From NCBI GenBank assembly GCA_002029975.1, contig LQBE01000045.1, forward strand, positions 1 through 34,984: 34,984 bases of DNA, in the 5' to 3' direction. The notes under the pieces are model-generated. The model ran no database searches. It saw nothing but the letters and a program-made list of their open reading frames with translations, and was not told the DNA's origin. Position 1 is the stretch's first letter. Every line of letters begins with the position of its first letter. Positions 1-8,554 of this stretch are shown here, piece after piece. The DNA comes from a delta proteobacterium ML8_F1 (GTDB taxonomy: Bacteria > Bacillota > Clostridia > Peptostreptococcales > Acidaminobacteraceae). A program made the translations under genes and the position numbers.

Positions 1-55
1 CAAAATTAATTTGAACAGTAGCTTGACTACATGTTCGGTATACAAGGAGATTGTC

Positions 56-424
56 ATGAATGACTATGTCATCGCCCTCTTCGGGACCTTGATGGTCTAT
101 GTCTGGATTCAAACCATCAAGAGTTTCATGAGGATGAATTTGTTTAAAAAAATAAAAAACAGGATTCTGGTACTCACCACCCTCTATGTGGTGGAGCATG
201 CCCGGGAGGGCTTTATCGGGTATCAGTACCGGAATTTCATCTACCGAAAACTGGAAGAGGAGGAGCTCAGGCAGTGGGTGGAGCGGGTGGATGTCCGCTG
301 GATCAACGAAACCCGGTTTGTGTTGAGTCTCGACATGCTCTACAACAACAACCTCAGGATGAAGTATGAATTCCCCATGGACATGACTCAAATGACCCGA
401 ACTTCAATGAAGGACAAGGAGTGA
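56..424 (+). CDS. Unrecognised single-pass membrane protein, 122 aa
   Basis: I do not recognise this protein. The ATG at 56 is chosen because AAGGAGA (44-50) lies five bases upstream; the frame stays open to a TTG at 11, but that start has no ribosome site. Residues about 4-22 (YVIALFGTLMVYVWIQTI) form one likely transmembrane helix. A basic stretch (FKKIKNR) and a soluble, charged region follow. Arginines right after the helix suggest the C-terminal part is cytoplasmic. No enzyme motif is visible. The stop at 422-424 is seven bases before the next small ORF, so the two are probably cotranscribed and end at the terminator at 531-562. Upstream context is outside the window. Confidence 0.7.
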   Translation: MNDYVIALFGTLMVYVWIQTIKSFMRMNLFKKIKNRILVLTTLYVVEHAREGFIGYQYRNFIYRKLEEEELRQWVERVDVRWINETRFVLSLDMLYNNNLRMKYEFPMDMTQMTRTSMKDKE

Positions 425-431
425 TGAATCA

Positions 432-530
432 ATGAAAAAAAGCGGCAGAAAAATCATTGCGATTTTTATCGCGGCAAGTCTGGTACTGGCCACCTTCGGG
501 TCGGCCTTGGTCAGCGCACTCATGTACTGA
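432..530 (+). CDS. Small hydrophobic peptide, 32 aa (DUF4044-like layout)
   Basis: This short ORF encodes a peptide starting MKKSGRKIIAIF: a lysine/arginine-rich N-terminus followed by one hydrophobic helix to the end. AAGGAG at 416-421, at the end of the preceding gene, is ten bases from the ATG. The stop lies directly against the stem of a Rho-independent terminator, as expected for the last gene of a transcript. Layout and length resemble the tiny DUF4044-type membrane peptides of Firmicutes, but that is a resemblance of pattern only. Function is unknown. It could also be non-coding sequence before the terminator. Confidence 0.5.
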   Translation: MKKSGRKIIAIFIAASLVLATFGSALVSALMY

Positions 531-562
531 AAATCGGGCCCTTCACAAGCCCGGTTTTTTTT
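531..562 (+). terminator. Rho-independent terminator
   Basis: The stem AAATCGGGC (531-539) pairs with GCCCGGTTT (549-557, one G-T wobble) around a nine-base loop, followed by T up to 562. It ends the 56-530 transcript just before the recX ribosome site. Confidence 0.85.
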
Positions 563-572
563 AGGAGGTCCC

Positions 573-1181
573 ATGATCATTGAAAAAATAACCCCCCTGA
601 AAAAAAAGGAATACAGAATCAGCTTTGAAGACGCTGAAATCGTGCTTTTTTCACCGACCTTGAAGGCATTTCAACTCTTCGAGGGACAGACCCTGAGTGA
701 GGATATTCTCAGCGAACTTCTCGAGAAGGATGCCGCCTTGAGGGCCTATGACAAGGCCCTGCACTTTCTGGCCTATCAGGCGAGAACCATGGGGGAGGTT
801 GAAGCCCGACTGTTGAAAAAGGGTCATGCTCCCGGGGCTGTCAGGCAAGTCCTTGACAGACTCAGGGACGAGGGTCTTGTGGATGATGCCGCCTACGCCC
901 GGGATTATGCGGCCTTTGCCGGGGGACGCTACGGCAGGATTAAAATCCTCAACTATTTGAGGAATAAGGGAATTTCAAAGGAGATTCTGGAGCATCTTGA
1001 AATTGAAGAAAGTCCCCGGTCCGCCCAAAGAGAGCTGAGGAAAAAATTCGGAGACACCCTGGATACGACCCGTTACGAGGACTGGGTCAGGGGGGCGAGA
1101 TTCCTGACTCAAAGAGGTTTTACCTATGAAACTGTAAAAAAAGTCCTGGGTCAGGGGGAAGAAGATTTTTTTCAGGGATAA
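573..1181 (+). CDS. recX: RecX family regulator of RecA
   Basis: RecX binds RecA filaments and modulates RecA ATPase and strand exchange. The 202-residue protein has the all-helical RecX layout of three-helix repeats. The first repeat (ALHFLAYQARTMGEVEARLL, about residues 62-81) carries the R-(S/T)-xx-E-(L/V)-xx-(R/K)-L pattern. The next segment (VLDRLRDEGLVDDAAYARDY) carries the L-x-x-x-G-(L/Y)-(L/I/V)-D-D-x-x-(F/Y)-A motif. A last repeat near residues 165-190 contains GARFLTQRGFTYETVKKVL. AGGAGG at 563-568 sets the ATG. No recA is in the window. The gene stands between the upstream terminator and the tig promoter, and its own promoter may overlap the terminator. Confidence 0.88.
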   Translation: MIIEKITPLKKKEYRISFEDAEIVLFSPTLKAFQLFEGQTLSEDILSELLEKDAALRAYDKALHFLAYQARTMGEVEARLLKKGHAPGAVRQVLDRLRDEGLVDDAAYARDYAAFAGGRYGRIKILNYLRNKGISKEILEHLEIEESPRSAQRELRKKFGDTLDTTRYEDWVRGARFLTQRGFTYETVKKVLGQGEEDFFQG

Positions 1182-1205
1182 AACAGGGGAAATAACAGGG
1201 ATATC

Positions 1206-1221
1206 TCATGAAATTTCATGA
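1206..1221. repeat. 16-bp perfect palindrome in the recX-tig gap
   Basis: TCATGAAATTTCATGA is a perfect inverted repeat about 100 bases upstream of the tig promoter. A second weaker dyad, ACCCT (1236-1240) with AGGGT (1248-1252), follows. Neither has a T-run typical of a terminator. The palindrome could be a regulator site; its partner is unknown. The rest of 1182-1364 is AT-rich leader and promoter. Confidence 0.5.
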
Positions 1222-1301
1222 AAAATGAAGGTTTAACCCTCCAATTAAGGGTAAAATCAGGGATACCATGGAAGATTTCTTGGATATCTCCGTAAAAATG
1301 G

Positions 1302-1330
1302 TTTACAGATATTTATTAATGATATAATAT
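1302..1330 (+). promoter_or_regulatory. Promoter of the tig-clpP-clpX-lon block
   Basis: The extended -10 TGATATAAT is at 1320-1328. A -35-like TTTACA (1302-1307) is 15 bases from TATAAT (1323-1328), or 17 from the overlapping TAATAT (1325-1330). The tig ATG is about 35 bases downstream. Confidence 0.65.
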
Positions 1331-1364
1331 TAAGTACTGGAATATCATATTTAGGAGGATAAGA

Positions 1365-2651
1365 ATGGCTTATAAATTACTTGGAAAAGAAAAGAATACA
1401 GTGAAGTACGAGGTGACCCTTGAAAAGGACGCCTTTGAAAAATTTGTGAACGAGGCCTACCTGAAGTCCCGAAATAAATTCAATATCCCGGGATTCAGAA
1501 AGGGCAAGGCCCCGAGACCCATCATTGAGAACCAGTACGGAGAGGGAATTTTCTATGACGACGCCCTGAATCTTCTGATTCCCGAGGAGTACTCGAAAAT
1601 CCTTGAAGAGGATGGCCTGAGCCCGGTGGACCGGCCGGATGTGGACATTGTGTCAATCGGCCGGGGAATTGATTTGAAATTCAATCTGGCGGTTGAAGTC
1701 AAGCCCGAAGTGGTGCTGGGGGATTACAGGAACCTTGAGATGGAGGCGCCTTCAAAAGAGGTCACTCCGGAGGAACTGGAAAGTGAAATGAAGAATCTTC
1801 AGGAAATGAATGCCCGCATGGTTGTGGTGGAGGACCGGGAAGCCGCTCTTGACGATATTCTCACCATTGACTACACGGGAAGAATTGACGGGGAACTGTT
1901 TGAAGGCGGCAGTGCCGAAAACCAGACCCTTACCCTGGGTTCAAAATCCTTCATTCCCGGCTTTGAGGACCAGCTCACAGGCACGAAGGCCGGAGACGAG
2001 GTCGAGGTGACAGTGACCTTCCCTGAGGACTACCATGAAGAATCCCTTCAGGGCAAGACGGCGCAGTTTGAAGTCAAGGTCCATGAAATCAAGGTGAAGG
2101 AGCTTCCGGAGCTCGATGATGAATTTGCCTCGGACACTTCAGAATTTGAAACCCTTGAGGAACTCAGGGCAGACAAGCTGAGGGAGCTCAAGGATAAAAA
2201 AGAGAAAGCCGTGGAGCAGCAGGTGAAAAACCAGGCGGTGGAGCTTGCCCTGGAGGGCGCACAAGTGGATATTCCCCGGGCTATGATTGATTCAGAGGTG
2301 GATTACATGCTTCGGGACATGGAAAACCAGCTGGCCTACTCCGGCATCAGCATGGAGCAGTATTTCGCCATCACCGGCACGACTGAGGCGTCCATGGTAG
2401 AACAGATGGCTCCCGACGCCACCCAGCGGGTGAAGGTGGACCTGGTTCTGGAAGCCATTGCCAAGGCTGAGGCCATGGCTATCACTTCAGAGGAAATCGA
2501 GGCTGAACTCGAGAAAATCGCCGGGCTGCAGAACACTCCCCTGGAGGAAGTGAGAAAGGTCTATGGCAAGGATGACTACGGCTATCTGAAGGAGAGCATG
2601 ATCAAGAACAAGGTCGTGGACTTCCTGGCTGAGAATATCAAATTCAAATAA
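1365..2651 (+). CDS. tig: Trigger factor, ribosome-associated chaperone
   Basis: Trigger factor docks at the ribosome exit tunnel and folds nascent chains; it also has peptidyl-prolyl isomerase activity. The N-terminal ribosome-binding domain carries the docking signature GFRKGKAPR, with F44-R45-K46 at the same positions as in the E. coli protein. The FKBP-type domain begins near residue 162 (LTIDYTGRIDG, later FIPGFEDQLTG and FPEDYHEESLQGK). The remaining residues to 428 form the helical chaperone arms. Full length is normal for the family. The ATG follows AGGAGG (1353-1358). It leads a chaperone/protease block, with clpP starting 12 bases after its stop, the usual order in Clostridia. Confidence 0.97.
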   Translation: MAYKLLGKEKNTVKYEVTLEKDAFEKFVNEAYLKSRNKFNIPGFRKGKAPRPIIENQYGEGIFYDDALNLLIPEEYSKILEEDGLSPVDRPDVDIVSIGRGIDLKFNLAVEVKPEVVLGDYRNLEMEAPSKEVTPEELESEMKNLQEMNARMVVVEDREAALDDILTIDYTGRIDGELFEGGSAENQTLTLGSKSFIPGFEDQLTGTKAGDEVEVTVTFPEDYHEESLQGKTAQFEVKVHEIKVKELPELDDEFASDTSEFETLEELRADKLRELKDKKEKAVEQQVKNQAVELALEGAQVDIPRAMIDSEVDYMLRDMENQLAYSGISMEQYFAITGTTEASMVEQMAPDATQRVKVDLVLEAIAKAEAMAITSEEIEAELEKIAGLQNTPLEEVRKVYGKDDYGYLKESMIKNKVVDFLAENIKFK

Positions 2652-2663
2652 TAGGAGGCTGCT

Positions 2664-3248
2664 ATGAGTTTAGTGCCTATAGTTGTTGAACAGACCAACC
2701 GGGGGGAAAGATCCTATGATATCTATTCCCGCCTGCTCAAGGACCGGATCATCATCATCGGCGAGGAAATCACAGAAGTGACAGCAAGCCTCGTGGTGGC
2801 CCAGCTGCTTTTCTTAGAGAGTGACGACCCGGACAAGGACATCAGCATTTACATCAATAGCCCCGGGGGTTCCATCTCTGCGGGTCTTGCGATTTACGAT
2901 ACCATGAACTACATCAAGCCCAAGGTTTCCACCATCTGTATCGGGATGGCGGCCAGTATGGGCGCCTTCCTTCTTGCAGCAGGGGAAAAGGGCAAGCGCT
3001 TCGCTCTTCCCAATGCGGAAATCATGATTCATCAGCCCCTGGGCGGCACCCAGGGTCAGGCGGAGGACATCCGCATCCATGCGGAGAGGATTCTCAACAA
3101 ACGGGAAAAACTCAACAAACTCCTCAGCGAAATGACCCTTCAACCCATGGAGGTCATACAAAAGGACACGGACCGGGATAATTTCATGTCACCGGAAAGA
3201 GCCCTGGAATACGGCCTCATTGATGAAATCATTACGAAAAGGAGCTAG
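2664..3248 (+). CDS. clpP: ATP-dependent Clp protease proteolytic subunit ClpP
   Basis: ClpP forms the barrel-shaped serine peptidase that degrades proteins fed by ClpX or other Clp ATPases in the cytoplasm. The 194-residue protein has the full catalytic triad: Ser98 in GMAASMGA, His123 in EIMIHQP and Asp172 in DTDRDNF. The oligomer-forming Gly-rich segment [10 protein letters not shown] (residues 65-74) is present. AGGAGG (2653-2658) precedes the ATG. Its partner clpX starts 12 bases downstream, so the peptidase and unfoldase are made from one message. No CtsR-type heptad repeats were seen upstream. Confidence 0.98.
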   Translation: MSLVPIVVEQTNRGERSYDIYSRLLKDRIIIIGEEITEVTASLVVAQLLFLESDDPDKDISIYINSPGGSISAGLAIYDTMNYIKPKVSTICIGMAASMGAFLLAAGEKGKRFALPNAEIMIHQPLGGTQGQAEDIRIHAERILNKREKLNKLLSEMTLQPMEVIQKDTDRDNFMSPERALEYGLIDEIITKRS

Positions 3249-3260
3249 AAAGGAGATCAC

Positions 3261-4517
3261 ATGCCAAAAATTGAAGACAAGCATAAATTGAGATGTTCCT
3301 TCTGCGGCAAGACCCAGGATCAGGTCAAACGGCTGATTGCAGGCCCTGACGTCTATATCTGCGACGAGTGCGTCCATTTGTGCATGGAGATCATTTCAGA
3401 GGATGAGATAGAAAATATTGAAATCGACCTGGGGAATCTTCCAAAACCCCATGAAATCAAGGCAATTCTCGATGAGTATGTCATCGGACAGGAGCGGGCC
3501 AAAAAAGCCCTGTCGGTGGCCGTCTACAATCACTACAAAAGGGTGAATCTCAAGCCCGGCACTGAGGTCGAGGTGCAAAAAAGCAATGTGCTTCTCATGG
3601 GCCCCACGGGATCGGGGAAAACCCTTCTTGCCCAGACCATGGCCAAGATTCTCAAGGTCCCCTTTGCCATTGCCGACGCCACTTCCCTGACTGAGGCGGG
3701 TTATGTAGGGGAGGATGTGGAAAACATCATCCTCAAGCTGGTCCAGGCGGCGGACTACGACATTGAAAAGGCCCAGTTCGGAATCATCTACGTGGATGAA
3801 ATTGATAAAATATCCCGCAAGACGGAAAATCCCTCCATTACCCGGGATGTCAGCGGGGAAGGGGTCCAGCAGGCGCTTCTGAAGATCATCGAAGGGACGG
3901 TGGCCTCGGTGCCCCCCCAGGGAGGCAGAAAACACCCCCACCAGGAGTTTCTCCAGGTGGATACCACCAATATTCTTTTCATTGTCGGCGGCGCCTTTGA
4001 CGGCATTGAAAGTATTATTCAAAAACGCGTGGGGCAGAAGTCCCTGGGCTTTGGCGCCAAAATCCAAAGCAAGAGCGAACTGCAGATTGGAGAGATTCTC
4101 TCCCAGATTGAAACCGAAGATCTTCTCAAGTACGGGCTGATTCCCGAGTTCATCGGGCGGGTTCCCGTGGTGGTTTCCCTGGATTCCCTGGATGAAGAGG
4201 CCCTGATTGAGATTCTGAGAAAGCCCAAGAACGCCTTGGTCAAGCAGTACCAGTTCCTCTTTGATGCCGACGGAATTGAGTTGAGCTTTGATGAAGAGGC
4301 CCTGGTGGAGATTGCAAAATTGTCCAAGGAGAAGAATACCGGAGCTAGGGGCCTTCGCAGCATCATAGAAAAGGTGATGCTTGATGTGATGTTCGAACTC
4401 CCCATGCGGGACGATGTCGAGAAATGCATCATTACAAAAGAAGTGATTACCTCCGGGAAACAGCCGACCCTGGTGCTCAAGGAAAAGAAGAAAACCAAAA
4501 AAGAATCCATATCCTAG
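3261..4517 (+). CDS. clpX: ClpX, AAA+ unfoldase of the ClpXP protease
   Basis: ClpX recognises, unfolds and translocates substrates into ClpP using ATP. The N-terminal zinc domain has Cys12, Cys15, Cys34 and Cys37. Walker A is GPTGSGKT (114-121) and Walker B IIYVDEID (175-182). The pore loop GYVG is at 147-150 and the RKH loop at 223-225. The ClpP-docking loop reads LGF (262-264) where IGF is common, a conservative change. A C-terminal AAA+ lid ends in a lysine-rich tail. Length 418 is normal. AAGGAG (3250-3255) sets the start. lon follows 43 bases later, with only a weak possible promoter between. Confidence 0.98.
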   Translation: MPKIEDKHKLRCSFCGKTQDQVKRLIAGPDVYICDECVHLCMEIISEDEIENIEIDLGNLPKPHEIKAILDEYVIGQERAKKALSVAVYNHYKRVNLKPGTEVEVQKSNVLLMGPTGSGKTLLAQTMAKILKVPFAIADATSLTEAGYVGEDVENIILKLVQAADYDIEKAQFGIIYVDEIDKISRKTENPSITRDVSGEGVQQALLKIIEGTVASVPPQGGRKHPHQEFLQVDTTNILFIVGGAFDGIESIIQKRVGQKSLGFGAKIQSKSELQIGEILSQIETEDLLKYGLIPEFIGRVPVVVSLDSLDEEALIEILRKPKNALVKQYQFLFDADGIELSFDEEALVEIAKLSKEKNTGARGLRSIIEKVMLDVMFELPMRDDVEKCIITKEVITSGKQPTLVLKEKKKTKKESIS

Positions 4518-4560
4518 CGGGCTGTCAAAAGCTCGCTATTGACTATAGTGAGGTGTAAAC

Positions 4561-6903
4561 ATGGAAAATGGTAAGAAGATAGAAAGACTGCCCCTGATTC
4601 CCCTGAGGGGATTATCGGTATTCCCCTTTATGGTCCTGCATTTTGATGTGGGCCGGGATAAATCCATTAAAGCCCTTGAAGAGGCCATGCTCAGAAACCA
4701 GCATGTTTTCCTGACTTCCCAGATGGACATCGATGTCGATCTGCCGGTGAAGGAGGATTTCTTCCGGGTTGGAACCGTCTCAAAAATCAAGCAGATGCTC
4801 AAACTCCCCGGGGATGCCATCAGAGTCCTGGTGGAGGGGCTGTACCGGGCGGAGATTCTTGAAATCGTCTCTGAGGAGCCCTACTTTGAAGTCGATGTGA
4901 GAATCCGCTACGACAATGAGCATGAAAAGGACATAGAGACCGAGGCCATGATGCGCACTGTCCTGAGGACCTTTGAACGCTATGTGTCTGTGAGTACCAA
5001 GGTAGGCCCCGATGTCATCCTCTCCGTGAGTTCCATTGAGGATCCCGGCCGCTTTGCCGATGTCATCGCTTCCCAGCTGGTGCTCAAAACCGATGAAAAA
5101 CAGAAGATAATCGAAGCCTATGTGCCCAAGGAGCGGCTGCAGATCATTTACGAGATTCTGGTCAAGGAGATTGAGATTCTCGAGGTGGAAAAGCAGATCA
5201 ATGACAAGGTCAGGACCCATATCAACAAGGTGCAAAAGGAGTACTATCTCAGAGAACAGATGAAAATGATCAAGCAGGAGCTCGGTGAAGAGAATGATCT
5301 TGACGATGAGATTGAGGAGATGCTTGAACAGATTAGAAAATTGAAGCTGCCCAAAAAAATCGAAGAGAAAATCCGCAAGGAAATCGACCGGTTTTCAAAG
5401 ATGTCCTCGGCTTCGGCGGAGAGCAATGTCATCCGAAGCTATGTCAACTGGATACTGGACCTCCCCTGGAACAAGCAGACCAAGGACACCCTGGATCTCA
5501 AGAAGGCCAGAAGAATCCTTGACGAGGACCACTACGGGCTCAAAAGCGTCAAAGAAAGGGTGCTGGAGTATCTGGCCGTGCGCCAGCTCACCAAAAGCAT
5601 GAAGGGACCCATTCTGTGTCTGGTGGGCCCCCCGGGGGTGGGGAAAACCTCCATTGCCAAATCCGTGGCCCGGAGTCTCAATCGGAAATTCGTCAGGATG
5701 TCCCTGGGAGGACTCAGAGATGAAGCGGAGATAAGGGGACACCGCAGGACCTATATCGGTGCGATTCCCGGAAGAATCATCAACGGCATCAAGGAATCGG
5801 GATCAAAGAACCCCCTGTTCCTCTTCGATGAAATCGACAAGCTCAGCAGTGATTTCAGGGGGGACCCGGCATCGGCCTTGCTGGAGGTCCTGGATCCTGA
5901 GCAGAACAAGGAATTCACGGACCACTATCTCGAGGTTCCCTTCGACCTCTCCAGGGTCATGTTCATCACCACGGCCAACACCCTCTCAACCATTCCCAGG
6001 CCCCTTCTCGACCGGATGGAGGTCATTGAGATTTCCGGATACACCGAGGATGAAAAGGTGAGTATTGCCACGAAATATCTTGTGCCCAAGCAGCTTGAGG
6101 CCCATGGTCTGACTGAGGACATGATTTCCATTTCAGAAGACGCCATGCATGCCATGGTCAACTACTACACCCGGGAGAGCGGCGTCAGGGAGCTGGAACG
6201 AAAAATTGCCACCGTAAGCCGCAAGGCCGCCGCAAAAATCGTGGAGGAGAATCTTTCCTCCCTCAGGGTGACCAAGCGCAACCTGGACAAATATCTCGGC
6301 GCCCCCCGCTTCCGCTTTGATGAGGTGGGAGAGCTCAACCAGGTGGGAATCGTCACGGGTCTTGCCTGGACCCGGGTGGGAGGAGAGACTCTCAACGTGG
6401 AGGTCACCCCCATGAAGGGGACCGGCAAACTGGTTCTCACCGGACAGATGGGGGATGTGATGAAGGAATCCGCTCAAGCCGGCCTCAGCTACATTCGTTC
6501 CATTGCCCATCTCCATGATCTGCCGGAGGACTTTTACGAAAAGCTTGACCTGCACATCCATATCCCCGAGGGGGCAATCCCCAAGGATGGTCCTTCAGCC
6601 GGAGTGACCATGGCGACGGCGCTGATTTCCGCTTTGACGGAACGTCCCGTGGACAAGCTGGTGGCCATGACGGGGGAAATCACCCTGAGGGGCAGAGTGC
6701 TGCCCATTGGGGGGCTCAAGGAAAAATCCCTGGCAGCCAAAAGAGCGGGAATCAAGAAGATTCTTTTTCCCTATGAAAACCTCAAGGATCTTGAGGACCT
6801 GCCGGCTTCAGTGAAAAAAGCCATCACCTTCGTACCGGTGAAAAACATGGACGAAGTGCTTGCTCAGGCCCTGCTCCCCAGGGACAAGTCCGATGAAAAT
6901 TAA
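4561..6903 (+). CDS. lon: Lon protease, LonA type
   Basis: Lon is a cytoplasmic ATP-dependent serine protease that removes misfolded and regulatory proteins. The 780-residue protein has the N-terminal substrate domain (about 8-200), a coiled-coil region (about 215-285), the AAA+ module with Walker A GPPGVGKT at 356-363 and Walker B LFLFDEID, and the C-terminal protease domain. The catalytic dyad is Ser679 in PKDGPSAG and Lys722 in GGLKEK. These match E. coli Lon numbering, so there are no large internal gaps. GAGGTG (4550-4555) precedes the ATG. Its last 11 bases overlap ysxC. No second lonB copy lies beside it, unlike Bacillus. Confidence 0.98.
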   Translation: MENGKKIERLPLIPLRGLSVFPFMVLHFDVGRDKSIKALEEAMLRNQHVFLTSQMDIDVDLPVKEDFFRVGTVSKIKQMLKLPGDAIRVLVEGLYRAEILEIVSEEPYFEVDVRIRYDNEHEKDIETEAMMRTVLRTFERYVSVSTKVGPDVILSVSSIEDPGRFADVIASQLVLKTDEKQKIIEAYVPKERLQIIYEILVKEIEILEVEKQINDKVRTHINKVQKEYYLREQMKMIKQELGEENDLDDEIEEMLEQIRKLKLPKKIEEKIRKEIDRFSKMSSASAESNVIRSYVNWILDLPWNKQTKDTLDLKKARRILDEDHYGLKSVKERVLEYLAVRQLTKSMKGPILCLVGPPGVGKTSIAKSVARSLNRKFVRMSLGGLRDEAEIRGHRRTYIGAIPGRIINGIKESGSKNPLFLFDEIDKLSSDFRGDPASALLEVLDPEQNKEFTDHYLEVPFDLSRVMFITTANTLSTIPRPLLDRMEVIEISGYTEDEKVSIATKYLVPKQLEAHGLTEDMISISEDAMHAMVNYYTRESGVRELERKIATVSRKAAAKIVEENLSSLRVTKRNLDKYLGAPRFRFDEVGELNQVGIVTGLAWTRVGGETLNVEVTPMKGTGKLVLTGQMGDVMKESAQAGLSYIRSIAHLHDLPEDFYEKLDLHIHIPEGAIPKDGPSAGVTMATALISALTERPVDKLVAMTGEITLRGRVLPIGGLKEKSLAAKRAGIKKILFPYENLKDLEDLPASVKKAITFVPVKNMDEVLAQALLPRDKSDEN

Positions 6904-7516
6904 ATCCACTGAATTTCTCATCAGTGCCGTAAAGCCGGAGCAGTATCCACCTGAAACCCTGCCGGAGATTGCCTTTGCCGGGCGGAGCAATGTTGGGAAA
7001 TCCTCAATGATCAACATGCTTCTCAACCGGAGAAATTTTGCCAGGACCAGTTCCACCCCGGGGAAGACCCAGACCCTGAATTTTTATGAGATCAATGAAG
7101 CGTTCCGTTTCGTGGATCTGCCGGGTTACGGGTATGCCCGGGTCTCCAAGGACCAGCACCGGTCCTGGGGGGGGATGATCAGAACCTACCTCAGCAAGCG
7201 GGAAAATCTGCTGGAGGTCATCCAGCTGGTGGATATCCGCCACAGGCCGACGGCCCAGGACAAGGAAATGTACCAGTGGATTCTCGACGAGGGTTTCAAC
7301 GGCATTGTCATTGCCACCAAAATCGATAAACTCTCCAAGAATCAGATACAAAAGCAGTTGAGGATCATCCAGGATGAGCTGGGAGCCAAAGCGGGGATTC
7401 TCATTCCCATTTCCGCCCAGAACAGGGACGGGAAGTATGTGGTGTGGGAGCTTATCGACAGCATATTCAAAACCAATGACTACGATATCAAACTGGAGCG
7501 ACAGCATGATTCTTAG
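6893..7516 (+). CDS. ysxC: Ribosome biogenesis GTPase YsxC/EngB
   Basis: YsxC (YihA/EngB) is an essential GTPase needed for late 50S subunit assembly. The 207-residue protein has G1 GRSNVGKS (30-37), the G2 threonine region STPGKTQ (54-60), G3 DLPG (75-78), G4 TKID (142-145) and a G5-like SAQ. The ATG at 6893 is preferred to an upstream TTG because it gives the standard EngB N-terminus (MKIKSTEFL) and follows AGGGA (6880-6884). It overlaps the end of lon by 11 bases, the conserved lon-ysxC arrangement of Firmicutes, so translation is probably coupled. Confidence 0.95.
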   Translation: MKIKSTEFLISAVKPEQYPPETLPEIAFAGRSNVGKSSMINMLLNRRNFARTSSTPGKTQTLNFYEINEAFRFVDLPGYGYARVSKDQHRSWGGMIRTYLSKRENLLEVIQLVDIRHRPTAQDKEMYQWILDEGFNGIVIATKIDKLSKNQIQKQLRIIQDELGAKAGILIPISAQNRDGKYVVWELIDSIFKTNDYDIKLERQHDS

Positions 7517-7988
7517 TATCCTGTGCTATCTCAGAAAAGACGGCAGAACCCTGATGCTTCACCGCAACAAAAAACACAAGGATTTCCACAGGGGAAAATT
7601 CAACGGGGTCGGCGGAAAATTCGAGGCGGGAGAAACCCCTGAGGAATGTCTGAAGCGGGAGGTTTATGAAGAGACCGGCTATCGTCTGGACAAATACCGG
7701 TATGAAGGCCTGATTACTTTTCCCCTCTTTGACGGTGTCAATGACTGGTATACCTTTGTGTATACCGGGACTGAATTCAGCAACGAGCAGAGGGATTCAG
7801 AGGAGGGGACCCTCCATTGGATTCAGGATGAGGATCTGCTTGACCTCAACCTCTGGGAGGGAGACCCCTATTTTCTCAGATGGATTTACTGCCCTGAGTT
7901 TGAAGGCACCCATTTCAGCGCCAAATTCATCTATAAAAACAAGACCTATATTTCCCATGAGGTCGAATTCTACGGAGGGATATTATGA
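7506..7988 (+). CDS. Nudix hydrolase (MutT-like), 160 aa
   Basis: The protein has a complete Nudix box at residues 37-59 (G37, E43, R51-E52, E55-E56, G58 in the GX5EX7REUXEEXGU pattern). This binds Mg2+ and hydrolyses nucleoside diphosphates linked to another group. The N-terminus ([20 protein letters not shown]) and the FNGVGGKFEAGE context resemble the 8-oxo-dGTP diphosphatase group of Firmicutes, so sanitising oxidised dGTP is likely; the substrate cannot be proved from sequence. GGAG (7495-7498) sets the ATG. The gene overlaps ysxC by 11 bases and the downstream cyclophilin gene by four, so it is inside the lon transcript. Confidence 0.88.
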   Translation: MILSILCYLRKDGRTLMLHRNKKHKDFHRGKFNGVGGKFEAGETPEECLKREVYEETGYRLDKYRYEGLITFPLFDGVNDWYTFVYTGTEFSNEQRDSEEGTLHWIQDEDLLDLNLWEGDPYFLRWIYCPEFEGTHFSAKFIYKNKTYISHEVEFYGGIL

Positions 7989-8500
7989 ACCCAGTGGCAA
8001 CTATGGAATTGGAAGGGGGCAGAGTCATCAAAATCGAACTCTACCCGGAAATTGCACCCAATACGGTCAACAACTTTATCAGTCTTATCAACAAGAAATT
8101 CTACGATGGTCTGATTTTTCACCGGGTCATCAAGGGCTTTATGATCCAGGGGGGCTGCCCCCAGGGAAGCGGTACGGGAGGCCCCGGCTATCAGATCAAG
8201 GGTGAGTTCCTCAGTGCCGGCTTCAACAACCATCTCAAGCATGAGCGGGGAGTGATTTCCATGGCCCGAAGTGCCATGCCCCATTCCGCCGGCAGTCAGT
8301 TTTTTATCATGCACCAGGACTCCCCCCATCTGGACGGACAGTATGCCGCCTTCGGCAGGGTCTTTGAAGGAATGGACGTGGTGGATGCCATCGCCGAGGC
8401 TCCGGTAGGCGCCCAGGACCGGCCAGTGATTGAGGAAAAAATCAAAACGGTCACGGTGGATACCGATGGGGAGAACTACCCTGAACCCCTCAAGAGTTGA
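7985..8500 (+). CDS. Cyclophilin-type peptidyl-prolyl cis-trans isomerase
   Basis: Cyclophilins speed proline cis-trans isomerisation during folding. The 171-residue protein is a single cyclophilin domain without a signal peptide, so it is cytoplasmic. The active-site block FHRVIKGFMIQGG (45-57) has the catalytic Arg47; SQFFIM (104-109) and LDGQYAAFG follow. Tyr120 stands where the cyclosporin-binding Trp occurs in human CypA, as in many bacterial forms that bind cyclosporin weakly. GGAGGG lies six bases before the ATG, which overlaps the Nudix stop (ATGA). It is the last gene of the lon transcript and ends at the shared terminator. Confidence 0.95.
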   Translation: MNPVATMELEGGRVIKIELYPEIAPNTVNNFISLINKKFYDGLIFHRVIKGFMIQGGCPQGSGTGGPGYQIKGEFLSAGFNNHLKHERGVISMARSAMPHSAGSQFFIMHQDSPHLDGQYAAFGRVFEGMDVVDAIAEAPVGAQDRPVIEEKIKTVTVDTDGENYPEPLKS

Positions 8501-8503
8501 AAC

Positions 8504-8537
8504 AAAAAAAACAGTCGTCCATAAGACGGCTGTTTTT
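8504..8537. terminator. Bidirectional terminator between convergent genes
   Basis: ACAGTCGTC (8511-8519) pairs with GACGGCTGT (8525-8533, one G-T pair) around a five-base loop, flanked by A7 on the left and T5 on the right. It can stop both the + strand cyclophilin transcript and the minus strand aldolase transcript. Confidence 0.88.
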
Positions 8538-8554
8538 AGTTGGTTTTCCACGAT

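Noticed and set aside
1232-1256. Possible terminator after recX (ACCCT/AGGGT dyad).
   Set aside because: The stem has only five pairs with a seven-base loop and no downstream T-run.
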